The translations under genes and the position numbers were made by a program. This document shows, piece after piece, positions 1-10,936 of a DNA stretch of 64,000 nt. Source of the stretch: Xenopus tropicalis (lineage: Eukaryota; Chordata; Amphibia; Anura; Pipidae); NCBI RefSeq assembly GCF_000004195.4, contig NC_030677.2, forward strand, positions 62,316,222 through 62,380,221. The letters run 5' to 3'. Every line of letters begins with the position of its first letter. The stretch's first letter is position 1. Below the pieces are notes generated by a model. That model saw only the letters and a list, made by a program, of their open reading frames with translations. It was not told the origin of the DNA and searched no databases.

Positions 1-547
1 TAGTGAAACTTCTGGCTTGTTCATTTGCTTCTGTTTTCAAAAGCATGAAGGTTACAATTTTGCTTAATACATAACTCCATGGCTTAAAATCTGGGACAAC
101 CAAAAACATGGCTGCTGATGTACTGCAGTGGGGCAGTTATTGGTCCCAGCCTGGCCCAATCAGCTGGAGGGGTTTGCTCCTGACATTGTGACCTCTCTGG
201 AAGGAAGAGCTAAAGTATATAAGAATGAGGGAATTTTTTGCCAGGAGAAAGAAAAGAAGAAAGGCATGGATTCCCCACCGGAGCATTGAGAGCCAGTTTG
301 GGATTCCTTCTTCTTTCCTGAGTTGGTTCCTGCTGATCTGTACCAGTAGAGAGCTAAGTGTTTCACATGTGGAACATTAAGCTATATAGAGAACCCAATA
401 TTCAGAAAACCGGGAGTTAATCCTTCCCATTCAGCCATAGTACTGAATGGGACAAGTGCAGCTAGCTGAGCTTTTACATGTGGAATAGTTAGGACGTCAG
501 CCCTGTAGTGAGTTGAAGAATGTACACTGGATCTGGATTGATTACCC
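1..547. other. Unassigned flank with a TATA-like site
   Basis: No gene or repeat was recognised with confidence. A TATATAAG box lies at about 216-223, downstream of a CCAAT-like stretch (CCCAATCAGC near 155-165). This spacing would suit a promoter or an old LTR, but no ORF, LTR boundary or target duplication supports either. Confidence 0.25.
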
Positions 548-823
548 ATCAGCCTCGGTCTGTATTTTGCGACTTTTTCGAGCGCTCAATACGAAAAAGT
601 CGCGACAATTCGCGAAAGTCGTAATGGCTATGAAAAAGTCGAGACAATTCACGAAATTTGTAATGGCTATGAAAAAGTCGCGACAATTCGCGCAAGTCGT
701 AACGGCTACGAAAAAGTCACGAAAAATACGAAAAAGTCGCAAAATGTTAGTTTTCCAATCCAAATTTTTTCCCATTCGGATTCGGATTCGTGGATTAGTA
801 AATCAGCCCTATAGTCTAACTAA
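548..823 (-). mobile_element. Harbinger-like MITE copy with internal CG-rich array
   Basis: The minus strand reads GGGCTGATTTACTAATCCACG at its start, then the same CG/AT-rich core as the copies at 50988, 55221 and 60220. The left boundary is unclear because the typical second terminal repeat is missing, so this copy is probably truncated there. The ORFs across it on both strands come from tandem repetition and are not genes. Confidence 0.6.
593..719. repeat. 39-bp tandem repeat inside the MITE
   Basis: Unit starts beginning GAAAAAGTCG are at 593, 632, 671 and 710, an exact 39-bp period over about 3.3 copies. Because 39 is a multiple of 3, open frames survive by chance on both strands. Confidence 0.85.
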
Positions 824-1089
824 CTGAGCATGTTCAGTTTGGTCTGCATGTCTGTGCAGGAGTGAGGCATTATGGGAACTTTCTTTACACAGCTCAGCGT
901 TTTTTCTTCCTGTTTGGCTTCTGATCATCTGAACAGGTGAATATGGGGAGACTTAAGGGCACTATTGAGACAACTGAAGGTATGCCTGCAGCTTGAGATT
1001 AACTCTTTACTAGCCTTTCCTTCTCCTTTAAGAACTAATTACATAAAGCTGAATTAAATAAACATGCTACTTAGAATATGTTTTACACT

Positions 1090-1345
1090 AGTGTAGGGGT
1101 CTATCTGTAATTTTTATCTCCATGTCTAAAAAAAAAATACCCAGTAGGATTGTGTTGTCTCCAATAAGGATTAATTTTCAGTTTAGATAACATCCAAGCT
1201 GCTGTTTTATTATTACAGTGAAGGAAATTAATTAAAAAAAAAAAAAAAAAGAATGATTTCATTAGAAGTCTATGGGAGATGGCCTTCCCATAATTTGGAG
1301 CTTACTGGATAATGGTTTTCCGAATAATGTATCTCATACCTATAA
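1090..1345 (+). mobile_element. Copy of the 'tacaggtatggga' MITE family, left-truncated
   Basis: This copy shares the ordered internal blocks of the family also seen at 10181: CCAATAAGGATTAAT, then TTTTATTATTACAG, then GTCTATGGGAGATGGCC, then a right end reading CTCATACCTATA. The left terminal block is absent. An A-run of 17 lies inside it at about 1234-1250. Confidence 0.65.
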
Positions 1346-1851
1346 TTCCTTAAGAAAAGAATAATTTTTAAAGAACACTACAGTATGAATTCCAAAATGC
1401 CACAACCACAAAGGCAAAGTTAACAGGAAATATGAATATTTTTATAAACAAACATTTTACCAAAAGAAAATAAAAGTTCCCCAGTTCTACTTGGTGATGC
1501 TCTGTCATAGTGGCTTTTAATTATAATATTATATTTATTAATACAGAATCACCAGTTGCACAATTTATTGCAAGAGAATGAAAGTCTGCAACTAATATTC
1601 TGTGCTAGCATTAAGGTCTTCATTTGATCCCTAATTAAATGTAGGTTTAGTTCACTTCTGTGGTTTCTGATTGCTTAGAATTCTGTTCAGTCTTTTAAGT
1701 TTTCTGTAAAGTTCAACTATGGGAGATGATTTTTGTTATGGGCTATTGTTTAAATGACATAAAAATGAATTTTACTCACCAAAATGTATAATGTAAATAT
1801 GGACTATAAAACTATCCATTTCATATCCTCCAACATCCCTGTTTAAACTAG
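1346..1851. other. AT-rich, nothing recognised
   Basis: AT-rich unique-looking sequence. No ORF, hairpin or repeat family was recognised. Confidence 0.4.
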
Positions 1852-1985
1852 TACAGGTATGGCACCTGCTATCCAGAATTCTCGGGACCTGGGGGGTTTC
1901 CGGATAAGGGATCTTTCCGTAATTTGGATCTCCATCTGCTATATTTTCACGGTGATCTTTAAAAAAATGTATCCTTTTATATTTA
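1852..1985 (+). mobile_element. Fragment of the 'tacaggtatggga' MITE family
   Basis: The left end TACAGGTATGGCACCTG and the following block GGATCTTTCCGTAATTTGG match the copy at 10181. The middle and right parts of the family are missing after about 1985. Confidence 0.65.
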
Positions 1986-2123
1986 TATTTATGGCAATAG
2001 AGGGCAAAATGTCTTTCCATTGATAAAAGTGGTATACACTACATAGTGTGGGGAGGAATGACTATTTTTACTAGCAAACAATTTTCCATTGCTCGTATCT
2101 TTCAAATTTTGCATGAAAAATAA

Positions 2124-2616
2124 TTAAAAGGGACCTGTCACCATAAGAAATAATTTGAAATTCTTTTCTATTGTGTTTTTTAAGCAAAATAAACTTCACT
2201 TACACTATATAAGTGATATAAATCTTGTTTCCTTTAGTCCTGGAATTACACAATCACAGCAAATAGGCAGGTGCCATTTTGCGGACACTGTTATTAAGGC
2301 AAGCTTTGTATCACCCCAAAATCTTGTGTATGTGTCAGAATGATGGCTAGATGCCCAGGCCCATGCACTGGCTACACAATTAGATGGTGAGGAGGGAGGG
2401 GGAAAGTGAGAGCTGAGTTGAAAGTTAAAGTACTTGTCTGCCCCGCATCTATGCCTAAGGCATAGAGGCGGGACAGGCAATATATGATTGACAGTTGGGA
2501 TTTTAAAATGCCTATATAATGAGTTTGGATGTGTTAATATGAAATGAATTTGGGTTTCGTGTTTAATTTGAAAATGGCTTTTATTATACCGTTTTTTTAT
2601 GACAGGTCCACTTTAA
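2124..2616. mobile_element. TTAA-flanked MITE with GGACCTGTCA ends
   Basis: The element spans 2128-2612 (485 bp). TTAA flanks it at 2124-2127 and 2613-2616. The left end AAGGGACCTGTCA mirrors the right end TGACAGGTCCACTT. TTAA duplications with such ends suit the T2/Kolobok or piggyBac-type MITEs known in frogs. The short ORFs inside are not considered genes. Confidence 0.75.
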
Positions 2617-2994
2617 GACCAATTCCAATGCAATTTTTTTCTGGTAGATATCCAATTTAAAGGTTAATTTCAACTATTCTTTCAGATTTTATCACAGTTA
2701 CCCTATTAACATAAGCACAATAACAACTGTTGTTGGCTAAAAGAAAAGCTAGAGAATATAAAGAAGAACAATGGTCACATTTTACATGAATAAAGGGTGA
2801 GGATGGATTTTAATCATAACGAGAAGATTAAAAAAATTGTGTTCATGTTCAGTGCAATTAGTTATCTCAGAAACTTTTTATAATCAAAAATGTGGAGATA
2901 GGCAAAGAAAATTCAACTTCGGCAATGAAAAAGGATCCTCACAGTGAGGGCAGCAACTTAAATAATCTATTAAGGGAAGTGGTCTAAATATATG
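2617..2994. other. AT-rich, nothing recognised
   Basis: Nothing supported as a gene or as a named repeat. Confidence 0.35.
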
Positions 2995-3431
2995 TTAAAG
3001 GAACAGTAATACCAAAAAATGAAAGTGTATCAATGTAATTAAATGACAATGTACTGTTGCCCTTATTGGTAAAATGGGTGTTTGCGTCAGAAACACTATA
3101 TGGTTTATATAAAAAAGCTGTTGCGTAGCAATGGTGGCAGCCATTCAAATTGAAATAGGACTAAATTACACAGGTTACATAGCTAATAACAGATAAGCTC
3201 TGTAGAACAACATGGTATTCTACAGAGCTTATCTGTTATGTGCTATGTAACCTGTGTTATTTGCCCCTTTTTTTCTAGCTTGATTGGCTGCCCCGATGGC
3301 TACACAGTAGCTTATTTATATAAACTACAGCAGTGTATCTGAAGAAAAGATACCAGTTTTACCAGGTCAACAGTATATTATATTTTAATTACTTGAAAAC
3401 CTTCATTTTTTTGGTGATTCTGTTCCTTTAA
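2995..3431. mobile_element. T2-type MITE, foldback palindrome
   Basis: TTAA lies at 2995-2998 and 3428-3431 around a 429-bp body. The ends are AAGGAACAGTAATACC and its near mirror GATTCTGTTCCTT. The two halves are inverted copies: the block ending GATAAGCTCTGTAGA near 3205 mirrors TCTACAGAGCTTATC near 3220. The TTAAAGG ends are typical of T2-type MITEs. A second copy lies at 59084-59509. Confidence 0.85.
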
Positions 3432-4148
3432 GGGTAATTTTAATGTAAATAATATTAAGGATAAATATAAAATCCAGACTGCCTAGAAATTCAAATGTTA
3501 AAAATGGAAAAATAAGATTATGCTGTTTACAGTGCAATAGATAGCAATAATTACTTTCTGGCACGCAAAAATACAGGAAGTTCCTTTTTTTTCAGAAGAG
3601 ATCTGGTGATGCCAAACATTCAAATCAATATTTCATCCCTGTTGCTGTCTGTATTGCCAAAATAATACATTCTGGCAGGCAACTGACCAGGTACATCATA
3701 ATGATTTTTTCCCAATGATATCCATTAATAATAGTACATCATTTATTTTAGGAGAACATTGCAGATGGTTTCAAGGCATGACCCATGTGAGCAATGTGCG
3801 TAGGGCCAAATATTAGCCAGATATGATGCAACATGTGACAAATCAATTGGCTACAATTTGCTTATTTGGTCATAAGTAGCCACTCTAACCACATATATAC
3901 CAGGTTTCCCCAAACTAGCTGTTCCCTGTCATGCTTCCAGATCTGCAGAGGCTATTTGAAAACAAACATCTGATTGGCTGCCATAAGTTACTAGATTTGA
4001 GCAAACATAGGTCTTTTTATTATATTACTTGATTTATGTTTTAAAGGCTATTGGCACAAGGTGTGTTTTCTCCACTTAAATACTTCCGGAAAGAAAGCCC
4101 AATGCAAAATAAGCTGTGTTGACATGCATGTGCATTTGCAGACACACT
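3432..4148. other. Unassigned AT-rich stretch
   Basis: No gene or clear repeat was seen. Confidence 0.35.
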
Positions 4149-4310
4149 GGCAGTCATTTATCAACTGAGCAAATTTGCCCATGGGCAGTCACCCATGGCA
4201 ACAAATTAAATTGCTGAATACATTGTTCTGCCAGCAGCTTGCTGAAACTGAGTGGTTGCTATGGGTTACTACCCCTGGGCAAAATTGCCCAGTACTGATA
4301 AATGACCCCC
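4149..4310. mobile_element. Short foldback MITE (GGCAGTCATTTATCAACTG)
   Basis: The left end GGCAGTCATTTATCAACTG mirrors the right end CAGTACTGATAAATGACCCCC. Inside, GCAAATTTGCCCATGGGCAGT and CCCCTGGGCAAAATTGCCC are also inverted. It resembles short Harbinger-like frog MITEs. I could not define a clean target duplication. Confidence 0.65.
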
Positions 4311-4529
4311 ATTGTGTGCCATTTGCCAAAGATGCTCAAATAACTCTGGTGTGCAGTGAACTATATACTTTATATTCAAGACATTTACATGTTTCTGAGC
4401 AATATCCTTTTCCAGAGGAGATACAGACAACAAGGACAACACACCTGCTGTTTTTAATAAGTGCTGCCCAACTTATTATATGTAGTGGACTGATAAAGAC
4501 TTTAGGCTCACTGGAAAGTGCATAAAATT

Positions 4530-4745
4530 CTTTTAGGGGGCCACATCCAGCCCAGGGTCCGATTGGCCTGGCTGGACACCGGGAAAGCAACCCCGGTGGG
4601 CCCAGGACCTCACGGACCTCACCAGCGGAAGCAGCGGATTGTGGAGTCAGCTCATGACTGGGGGGACTGGGGTCGTTTTGGGGACCTTGAATTGGCAGCC
4701 CCGGTAGGCCCCAGACACCCCAGTCTGACACTGCCAGGGCCTTCA
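4530..4745. repeat. GC-rich dispersed repeat (CCCGGTGGGCCC type)
   Basis: This is a GC-rich island containing CCCCGGTGGGCCCAGG and CCCCGGTAGGCCCCAG, ending in CACCCCAGTCTGACACTGCC. Related phrases occur at 6290-6365 and 53716-53890, which makes it a dispersed repeat. ORFs here on both strands are composition-driven. Confidence 0.5.
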
Positions 4746-5462
4746 GTTGGACAGTTCTGCTCTAAGACAGAAGACATACACATGTTGGAGTCAGCCCAAA
4801 GCTCCCCCCTCTCAGTGTATGCTTTGTAGATTTCCTAACAACCAAGATGGATCAATTCGTAGCTCTGTCACTTTGACAGATCTTTATGCCCTTTAATAAA
4901 ATCATTGTAGTAAATAAAGCTTAGAAAGATCATGTCATGTACTTTACTTTTAAAGTACATAATAATTGAACTAATAGGCACTCTATGCATTTAATCCTTA
5001 ATTAATCCTTTCTTTCTAGTGGTATAAACACTAGTCTTCAAGGTCCGCCAACATCCAAGGATTTAGGAAAATCTCTACTTAAGCACAAGTGACTCAGTCA
5101 GTGGCCCAGTGAATGTGATTGATCCTCCAGTTCTCAAGCAGCTATCTGCAAAATGTAAAGGATTTGATGCATCAGTAGACTTACAAGAAATTTAGCTTTT
5201 TAGATATTTAAAGGCTCATTTGCGTTAAGACCATGTAAGTGTTTAAAGTAGCATACAGTATTTGTGGCCATATTTGGTTGGTAAGTTATTAAATCTATGT
5301 AGATTTGATAATCTTTTTAAAGAAAGGCTGTCCAAGTGGAGGTCTAATGGCAGGGCTGTGCACATCTTGTAATTAATATCCACTCCTTGCATCTACTATA
5401 CATGCTGTTAGTGTGGGGAGTGGGTAGCGTCAGACTAGGCTGGAGGGACACCAGTAAACAAG
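4746..5462. other. Nothing recognised
   Basis: AT-rich sequence with no supported gene, hairpin or repeat. Confidence 0.35.
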
Positions 5463-6106
5463 CTGACTGTCAGGATCAGCGGGATTCGAACACCACTTGG
5501 GGTGTTCCTGGCGGCATGCATTTGCCTCTGTAGCCACTGGAGGCATTTCGGTCTGTCTGTTTCTGCTCTTGTCTCCTACTTTCTGTCTGCTCCCTTTCCT
5601 CCGCCCACCTCATTAACCTCATGTGTTTCCCATCATCTAATCTTCTCCCTTTATAAGCCTTTCCATGACCATTGCCCCTTGCTTGGTCATTAATTGTCTT
5701 TCGTGACCCTGCCGTCCTGTTCCTGTTCCTGTGTCTGTGTCCTTGTTCTCGCTGGTTCCAAGCTCCAGTTCCGTGTCCTGATCCTGCCTTCTGCCTTGTT
5801 CCTGAGCCCTTCCTAGTTCTACCTTGATTTCCCGGTTTTGACCTTGGCCTGTCCTTTACTTCGTTTGACTGCCGCTTGCCCTGACCTTTTGCCTGTCTGG
5901 ATTCTGCCTCTGCCTGCCGTGTTATATATTCAGTGTATGTCCATTGTGTGTTCTGTTACATCACTAGTTTATTAAAGTTCTTCACTTCCAACATGGCCTC
6001 AGTCACCAGTTCTGTGATCTATGGCTACACTCCGGGTTACCCCGTCTTCAGGCTCCCACCTTCCTGGTACTCCACAGCGTCTCCTCAGGGAGATCGTGAC
6101 ACTGAC
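5463..6106 (+). mobile_element. Solo LTR with perfect 5-bp target duplication
   Basis: A 634-bp unit at 5468-6101 starts TGTCAGGATC and ends GATCGTGACA, so it has TG...CA termini with an inverted terminal repeat. CTGAC occurs directly before (5463-5467) and directly after it (6102-6106). No second LTR or internal region is present, as expected after LTR-LTR recombination. A TTTATAAG box near 5649 and ATTAAAG near 5971 give a plausible promoter/polyadenylation order for the plus strand, so orientation is tentative. It is probably a Ty3/Gypsy-type LTR. Confidence 0.85.
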
Positions 6107-6234
6107 CAAGGCCTGCTCCTTGCCAGCGACTTGGACTCTCCACCTTCACCGCCCTAAATGTCTGCAACTAACAGGAACATAATGATGTGTGTGTGCGGGA
6201 GCGGGGGGCCTGCAAGTTAAAGCAATGCAACACT

Positions 6235-6370
6235 GTGTATGTGATGTGTTCGTGGGGGTGGGGCAGGCTAGTGGTGGGTGGAGGAGTTCTTAACTGGGTG
6301 AGGGGCCCCTGAGGTGGCAGCCCTGGTGGGCCTTGGACACCCCAACCTGAAACTGCGATTGGGGCAGATA
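6235..6370. repeat. GC-rich dispersed repeat, second copy
   Basis: The phrase GGCAGCCCTGGTGGGCC, followed by a CACCCCAACCTGAAACTGC end, parallels 4690-4735 (GGCAGCCCCGGTAGGCC then CACCCCAGTCTGACACTGC). Confidence 0.5.
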
Positions 6371-6559
6371 GATGTAGGTGGTGCAGGGGCAGAAAAAGCA
6401 AACTGAATAATAAGTTGGAGAGGGGGTCAAATACCACCTGTAAATCAGCTTATAGGCCCTTCCTGTTACTGTGACAAATGGAGGTCTTCCTAGCTTCCTC
6501 TCATACTGTGTGCTATATTGAGGGCTGGATGTCCTGCCCTGTATCTCATTTTGTCATAT

Positions 6560-8048
6560 ACGGTTGAACTAGGTTAGTTTACTGAGAGGCTGTTGTAAAA
6601 TAGGGAAATTTAGTGGGTATTAAGCTCTTAGCTGTGGCAGAGGAGTTCAAAGTAGGTTGGTGGCAGTGGTGGTGTATGGAATGTGAGTGTGTTGAAGTGA
6701 CATATCTGTAGATATCTAAAAAATTGTTCCGGATTTGGAAGGCCTCTTTAATTTACTGGAAAGTCAGAGCCTCTCCTCCTGACTCCGCAAGTTTCTTGTA
6801 TATAAAAGCATTTGATTGAATCCAAGGCAAGAATTCAGAGCCTTGGGGGAAATGTATATTATGAATGAGCACATTTTGGAATTGAGCGGGGAGAATCACA
6901 TTTTCGTAGTCTAATGCTCTAATGCGTGGCGGGGAGTATTCCAAGGTCCTTCTTGTGCTTAAGGGGGAACAATATCACCAGTTGCGTAGAGATTGGGACA
7001 AACTGTGTATTCTCAATATCTAACTAGGGCATATGTAGGGTTCTGTGTATGGCTCAGTCTGGCTGCCAAGTAATATCTGAGAACATGTGGTACTCCAAGT
7101 CCCCCTATTTATTTAGGTTTAAGCTTAATAGCAAGCTTTATCCTGGGCTTTCTGTCTTCCCAAATGAAGCTCATAATTGATTTCCGCAGTGTTTCGGTGG
7201 TCCTTTCTGGGAAGTGGATAGGGAGAACCCTAAAAAGATATAGGGTCCTTTTGACTGCTGTGATATGGCCAAACCCGGAGAATATTTCTTCAGGCCATCA
7301 CATTTTTTTAGCTGTATCAGTAGGGGAGGATAGTTGGCTTCATAAAGTGAGTCTTAGGATGCAGTTAATTGTACCCCCAGGTATTGAATGGCTTTTCACA
7401 CAAGTGGAAGCAAAAATTGACCTGTAGTAGGTAGTGATGAATGAATCTCCCATTTTGCTTCACCAAAAAAAGTAGTAAAACTTTGAAAAAATTAGTGAAA
7501 CGGTGAAGAATTTGTGAAACGGCGAAAAATTTGCTGAACACGAAGAATGGCACATGTCAAAAAATTATGGCATGCATCCAAAAAAAATTGATGCACAACA
7601 ATTTGTTTTGATGTGAATTTTTGTGTCCGTTTTGCAAAACAATCCGCCAATGACGAAACACAGAAATTTGCAGTGAATCCATGCCTGGCAAAACATTTTG
7701 CTCATCACTAGTAATAGGTTCTTTTCTTCTGGGTGTATTTTGATAGCCAGCGCCTGAGATTTGGTGCTGCTTATTTTTATTCCAGGAAGGAGACTGCATT
7801 GTTCTAAGTAAGGTCTGGTTAGGAAGTTTGGGGTGAGCTCAAAGCGAGCAAATATCATCTGTGTACAATCCTATATAATGATTTGTCCCCCTACCCCTAT
7901 GCCATTTATCTGTTGATTCACGCAAACGGTATTTGCGAGAGGCTCTAAAGAGAGTGCGACCTGTTTTGAATATTTTAAGTTGTTGCCCCCATGCTAGATT
8001 ACTCATATGGCATGGAGCTGGGATGTAAACTATGAATAGAGTTGCCAC
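6560..8048 (-). pseudogene. L1-clade LINE ORF2 fragment, split by an hAT MITE
   Basis: Minus-strand conceptual translation gives, in order, reverse transcriptase parts of an L1-type ORF2. A YTDDICSL block lies near 7842-7868, which corresponds to the catalytic YxDD motif with the usual alanine changed to threonine. Next come STKSQAL near 7745-7770 and YLGV near 7385. An IMSFIWEDRKPRI block (7138-7175) and a GGLGVPH-like block near 7095 are typical of the region downstream of the L1 polymerase, followed by a C-terminal stretch with FPQGSEFLPWI near 6815-6850. Stops and frameshifts break it throughout, and the RT N-terminal motifs are missing. The hAT MITE at 7432-7710 sits between the STKSQAL and YLGV blocks, so it inserted after the LINE. 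Extent below 6700 is weakly supported. Confidence 0.75.
7424..7718. mobile_element. hAT-like MITE with 8-bp target duplication
   Basis: The element spans 7432-7710. It starts TAGTGATGAATG and ends TTTGCTCATCACTA (inverted ends). Flanks are GTAGTAGG (7424-7431) and GTAATAGG (7711-7718), an 8-bp duplication with one mismatch, as expected for hAT elements. Related copies lie at 26475-26772 and, as a 3' fragment, at 55943-55985. It interrupts the L1 fragment. Confidence 0.85.
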
Positions 8049-8250
8049 CTGGATGGTATTTAATTTGCCTAGTCTATTAAAAATCAGCCATGGCCAGGGT
8101 CAATATTACAAATTAACCAGTAAAGTACTTGCCAGTAAATTTGTAATACCTTCTAGTTCTGCCCCTGACCCACCCCAGTTCCTTCTCAGTCTCACCTTCT
8201 CTGTCCCACTCACACAGAATTGTTTTCCTGCTGCACATTAATATGTCTTG
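8049..8250. repeat. Probable dispersed repeat with short hairpin
   Basis: A small inverted repeat surrounds 8106-8147: TTACAAATTAACCAGTAAAGT faces ACTTGCCAGTAAATTTGTAA. The sequence after it is C-rich (CCCCTGACCCACCCCAG). I recognise the type loosely as a frog interspersed repeat but cannot name it. Confidence 0.4.
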
Positions 8251-8704
8251 TCTGTTCAGGCTCAGGGTCTAAAGGATGACTTGGATTATTGTTCACTAGC
8301 CCTTGTTCCACTGAATGTTGTTTGGTTGGCCTGTCTCATTTATATATTACATTGTACCACTTCTTGAATGCATTTGATCATAAATGAGACTTCATCAGCT
8401 ACATAGCAATATGCTTGAAAGTTGAAAATGTTACTGATTCAAAGTTTCAATGTGTTTCACATGACCAGGATGTAATAAAAGCTGGTCATTGACCCTCTTA
8501 AAGAATAAGGTGAGCTCACTGAGTGGGGAAGCCAAATAGTAGGCACCCCCAGTGCTTATAATCACTTACCTGATACCCCGAGCTGGTGCTCCTTCCTTCT
8601 TTTCAGCAGGTGTACCTTGTACTTGATCCTAACAAAGCTGCATGAATCCATATTGGAGGCAAAACAGCCCTAGTGGGTTTATTTAATGTTGAAATTATTT
8701 TTTA
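8251..8704. other. Nothing recognised
   Basis: No supported feature. Confidence 0.3.
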
Positions 8705-8793
8705 GTAGATTATGGTATAGAGATCCAAATTATGGAAAGATCTCTCATCCGGACCAGGTCCCAAGCATTCTGAATACTAGATCCTATACCTGC
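8705..8793 (-). mobile_element. Reverse fragment of the 'tacaggtatggga' MITE family
   Basis: The minus strand begins TGCAGGTATAGGATC and continues through GGTCCGGATGAGAGATC to TCCATAATTTGGATC, which matches the left block of the copy at 10181. The rest is absent. Confidence 0.6.
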
Positions 8794-10180
8794 ATTTTCA
8801 AAGATCAAACACCTTTAACAGATCAAACAGCTTTATATGAATTAACTGCATTGAAGCAGACAGAGGCAGCAGTAAATTAAATCTATAGCAGTATCTGTAA
8901 TTAACATGCACATTTCCCTTATATCATAGCAAAAACGTTTTTCCTCTTTTTTTTTCCTTCTCTTACATATCATTTTCCAAGGGGAATTATTTACAGAAGA
9001 GCCAGTAGGTGTCAGTATAGCTCTTTGAAAAGTTTGTTGCTGAAAATAGACGGCTCCAGACCCTAGTATAAAATAGATACCAAATAATGATTTTCTAATG
9101 TGTTGTGCTCTTCTCATTCTTTTTCATTCTTCTCACATTTGTATAGAATATTTTCCCCCGTAACAAAGTTACGGAATCCTTCTGGGCTGTTAGGTAGGTT
9201 TGATAAAATTATTCATCGTTTCTAGGTGTGTGTGCGGGCGTGTATATGTGCGTGCCTTATTTAATCCTGGAGGCTTAGAGAAAACAGCAAAAACAATTGT
9301 ATCATTTCAATATCTGAAGCAATCATGGTTTCAACTGGATGTATTTTGCAACTATATCTTATGATTTATAGTGTGAACTACTGCTAAGTCTTTTTTTTTT
9401 TTGCAAGAATTTAATGCAGACATATACATACTTTAAGGACATGCCTTTATAAAGATTACTCTATATAGGGAACTGTAGAATATATTTTCACAGAATTAGA
9501 ATTGACCACAGCATATTAAATGTACACCTGTCTTATTAATTCACACATGCTTGTAAGTTAATTTGGGAAAGAACTGAGTATGCCTTTTAACATATGCTCT
9601 TGCCTTTTATAGATATTTAGGGGGTAGGGGCATACTGGAGGGACAGCCAGATCTCTCTTCCTGAGAGATAGGAATATATCTAGACACACACACATATAGG
9701 GAAAAAAACACCCACACATATCACATATACTTTAATATTATATTCATATGCATTATTTGTGCAGATCATTTGCTGTAAACTGTCAAGGGTATGTTTTGAC
9801 CAGTTATTTGTACTTACACACACAATAATAATAATACACACAATAAAGATATTTTGTTATCACCTTGGCGAGTGGTACTTTGATCATAGTATGTAATCAT
9901 AATTTTATAATAAATACATTGGGATTCTACAGAAACCATTTGTTATAGAAATCAAAAAGTTGCAAGAAAACTCACACAACTTCTGTATTTTACCATCTAA
10001 TCGTATCAATTTTCTAGTTTGCAATAGTGTAAAAAAAAAGGCATAAAAAAATGTTACCTATGTGCTAATTAGTAACTCACATAATAGCCATATGTTTCGT
10101 GAGACTTTTCTGTACATGTATACCAATAGGAAAACTGAAGTTTAAAATTGAGCTAAATTCTGACAAAGAAGTAAGCTTGA
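8794..10180. other. Unassigned, with minor CA/TG simple sequence
   Basis: AT-rich. It contains a short TG-rich patch near 9225-9255, CA/TA-rich stretches near 9680-9730, and an AATAATAATACACA patch near 9825-9845. No gene was seen. Confidence 0.4.
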
Positions 10181-10476
10181 TACAGGTATGGGACTGTTAT
10201 CCAGATTGCTCGGGACCAGGGGTTTTCCAGATAAGGGATCTTTCCGTAATTTGGATCTCCATAACTTATGTTTGTTAAAAATCATTTAAATATTGAAAAA
10301 ACCCAATAAGATTGTTTTGCCTCCAATAAGGATTGATGATATCTTAGTTGGGATCAAGTACAAGGTACTGTTTTATTATTAAAGGGAAAAAGGAAATTAT
10401 TTAAAAAAATTATAATTATTTTCTTATAATGGAGTCTATGGGAGATGGCCTTTTCATAAGGGATCTCATACTTGTA
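10181..10476 (+). mobile_element. Near-complete copy of the 'tacaggtatggga' MITE family
   Basis: The left end TACAGGTATGGGACTG mirrors the right end GATCTCATACTTGTA. Internal landmarks are GGATCTTTCCGTAATTTGG, CCAATAAGGATTGATG, CAAGTACAAGGTACTG and GTCTATGGGAGATGGCC. This is the best copy here and served as reference for those at 1090, 1852, 8705, 37424 and 39616. No clean target duplication was seen and the superfamily is not assigned. Confidence 0.75.
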
Positions 10477-10843
10477 CTGTATGCGGTACATTATGTACTG
10501 GACTTATGGTACTGGCCTAGATAGCACTATGATAGTAAATAAATGTACATGCTTTCAGCATTGTCCTCGATAACTCACATCCATACATATTCTTTTAGAC
10601 CACTCTCTAATGCCAGTGACACATGCTCATTGGGCTTACTATGCTCACTGCGCTGTTGCACAATTGCTATAGCAATTCATCAAATTATTTGTATTTGTAT
10701 ACTCTAGTTAGCCTTGGAGTGCTTCCACAACCCCTTTCTGTGTATCTATGTATTTTAGCAGAGTTATTCTGCAGGAAGAATGGCCAAACTTCCATGTGGG
10801 TTAGCACCCCCACACCCGTCCCTTTAATGGTATTCTTATGCCT
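10477..10843. other. Flank of the 6.8-kb element; carries one copy of a 54-bp direct repeat
   Basis: Positions 10691-10744 match 18121-18174 in the same orientation with about six mismatches. Nothing else was recognised. Confidence 0.5.
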
Positions 10844-10858
10844 TTAACCTTTTTAGTG

Positions 10859-10936
10859 CCATAGGACGTAGATTCTACGTCCTAGGTACCAAGGGACCAA
10901 AGTGCCATAGAACGTAGAATCTACGTCCTACAGCAC
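10859..10936. repeat. Two short palindromes near the left end
   Basis: TAGGACGTAGATTCTACGTCCTA (about 10862-10884) and a second copy, AGAACGTAGAATCTACGTCC near 10914-10933, are each nearly self-complementary. They could form terminal hairpins or bind a protein as a dimer. This is inferred from sequence symmetry alone. Confidence 0.75.

Noticed and set aside
513..827. 104-codon ORF as a lysine-rich protein gene
   Set aside because: It is produced by the 39-bp repeat in a MITE.
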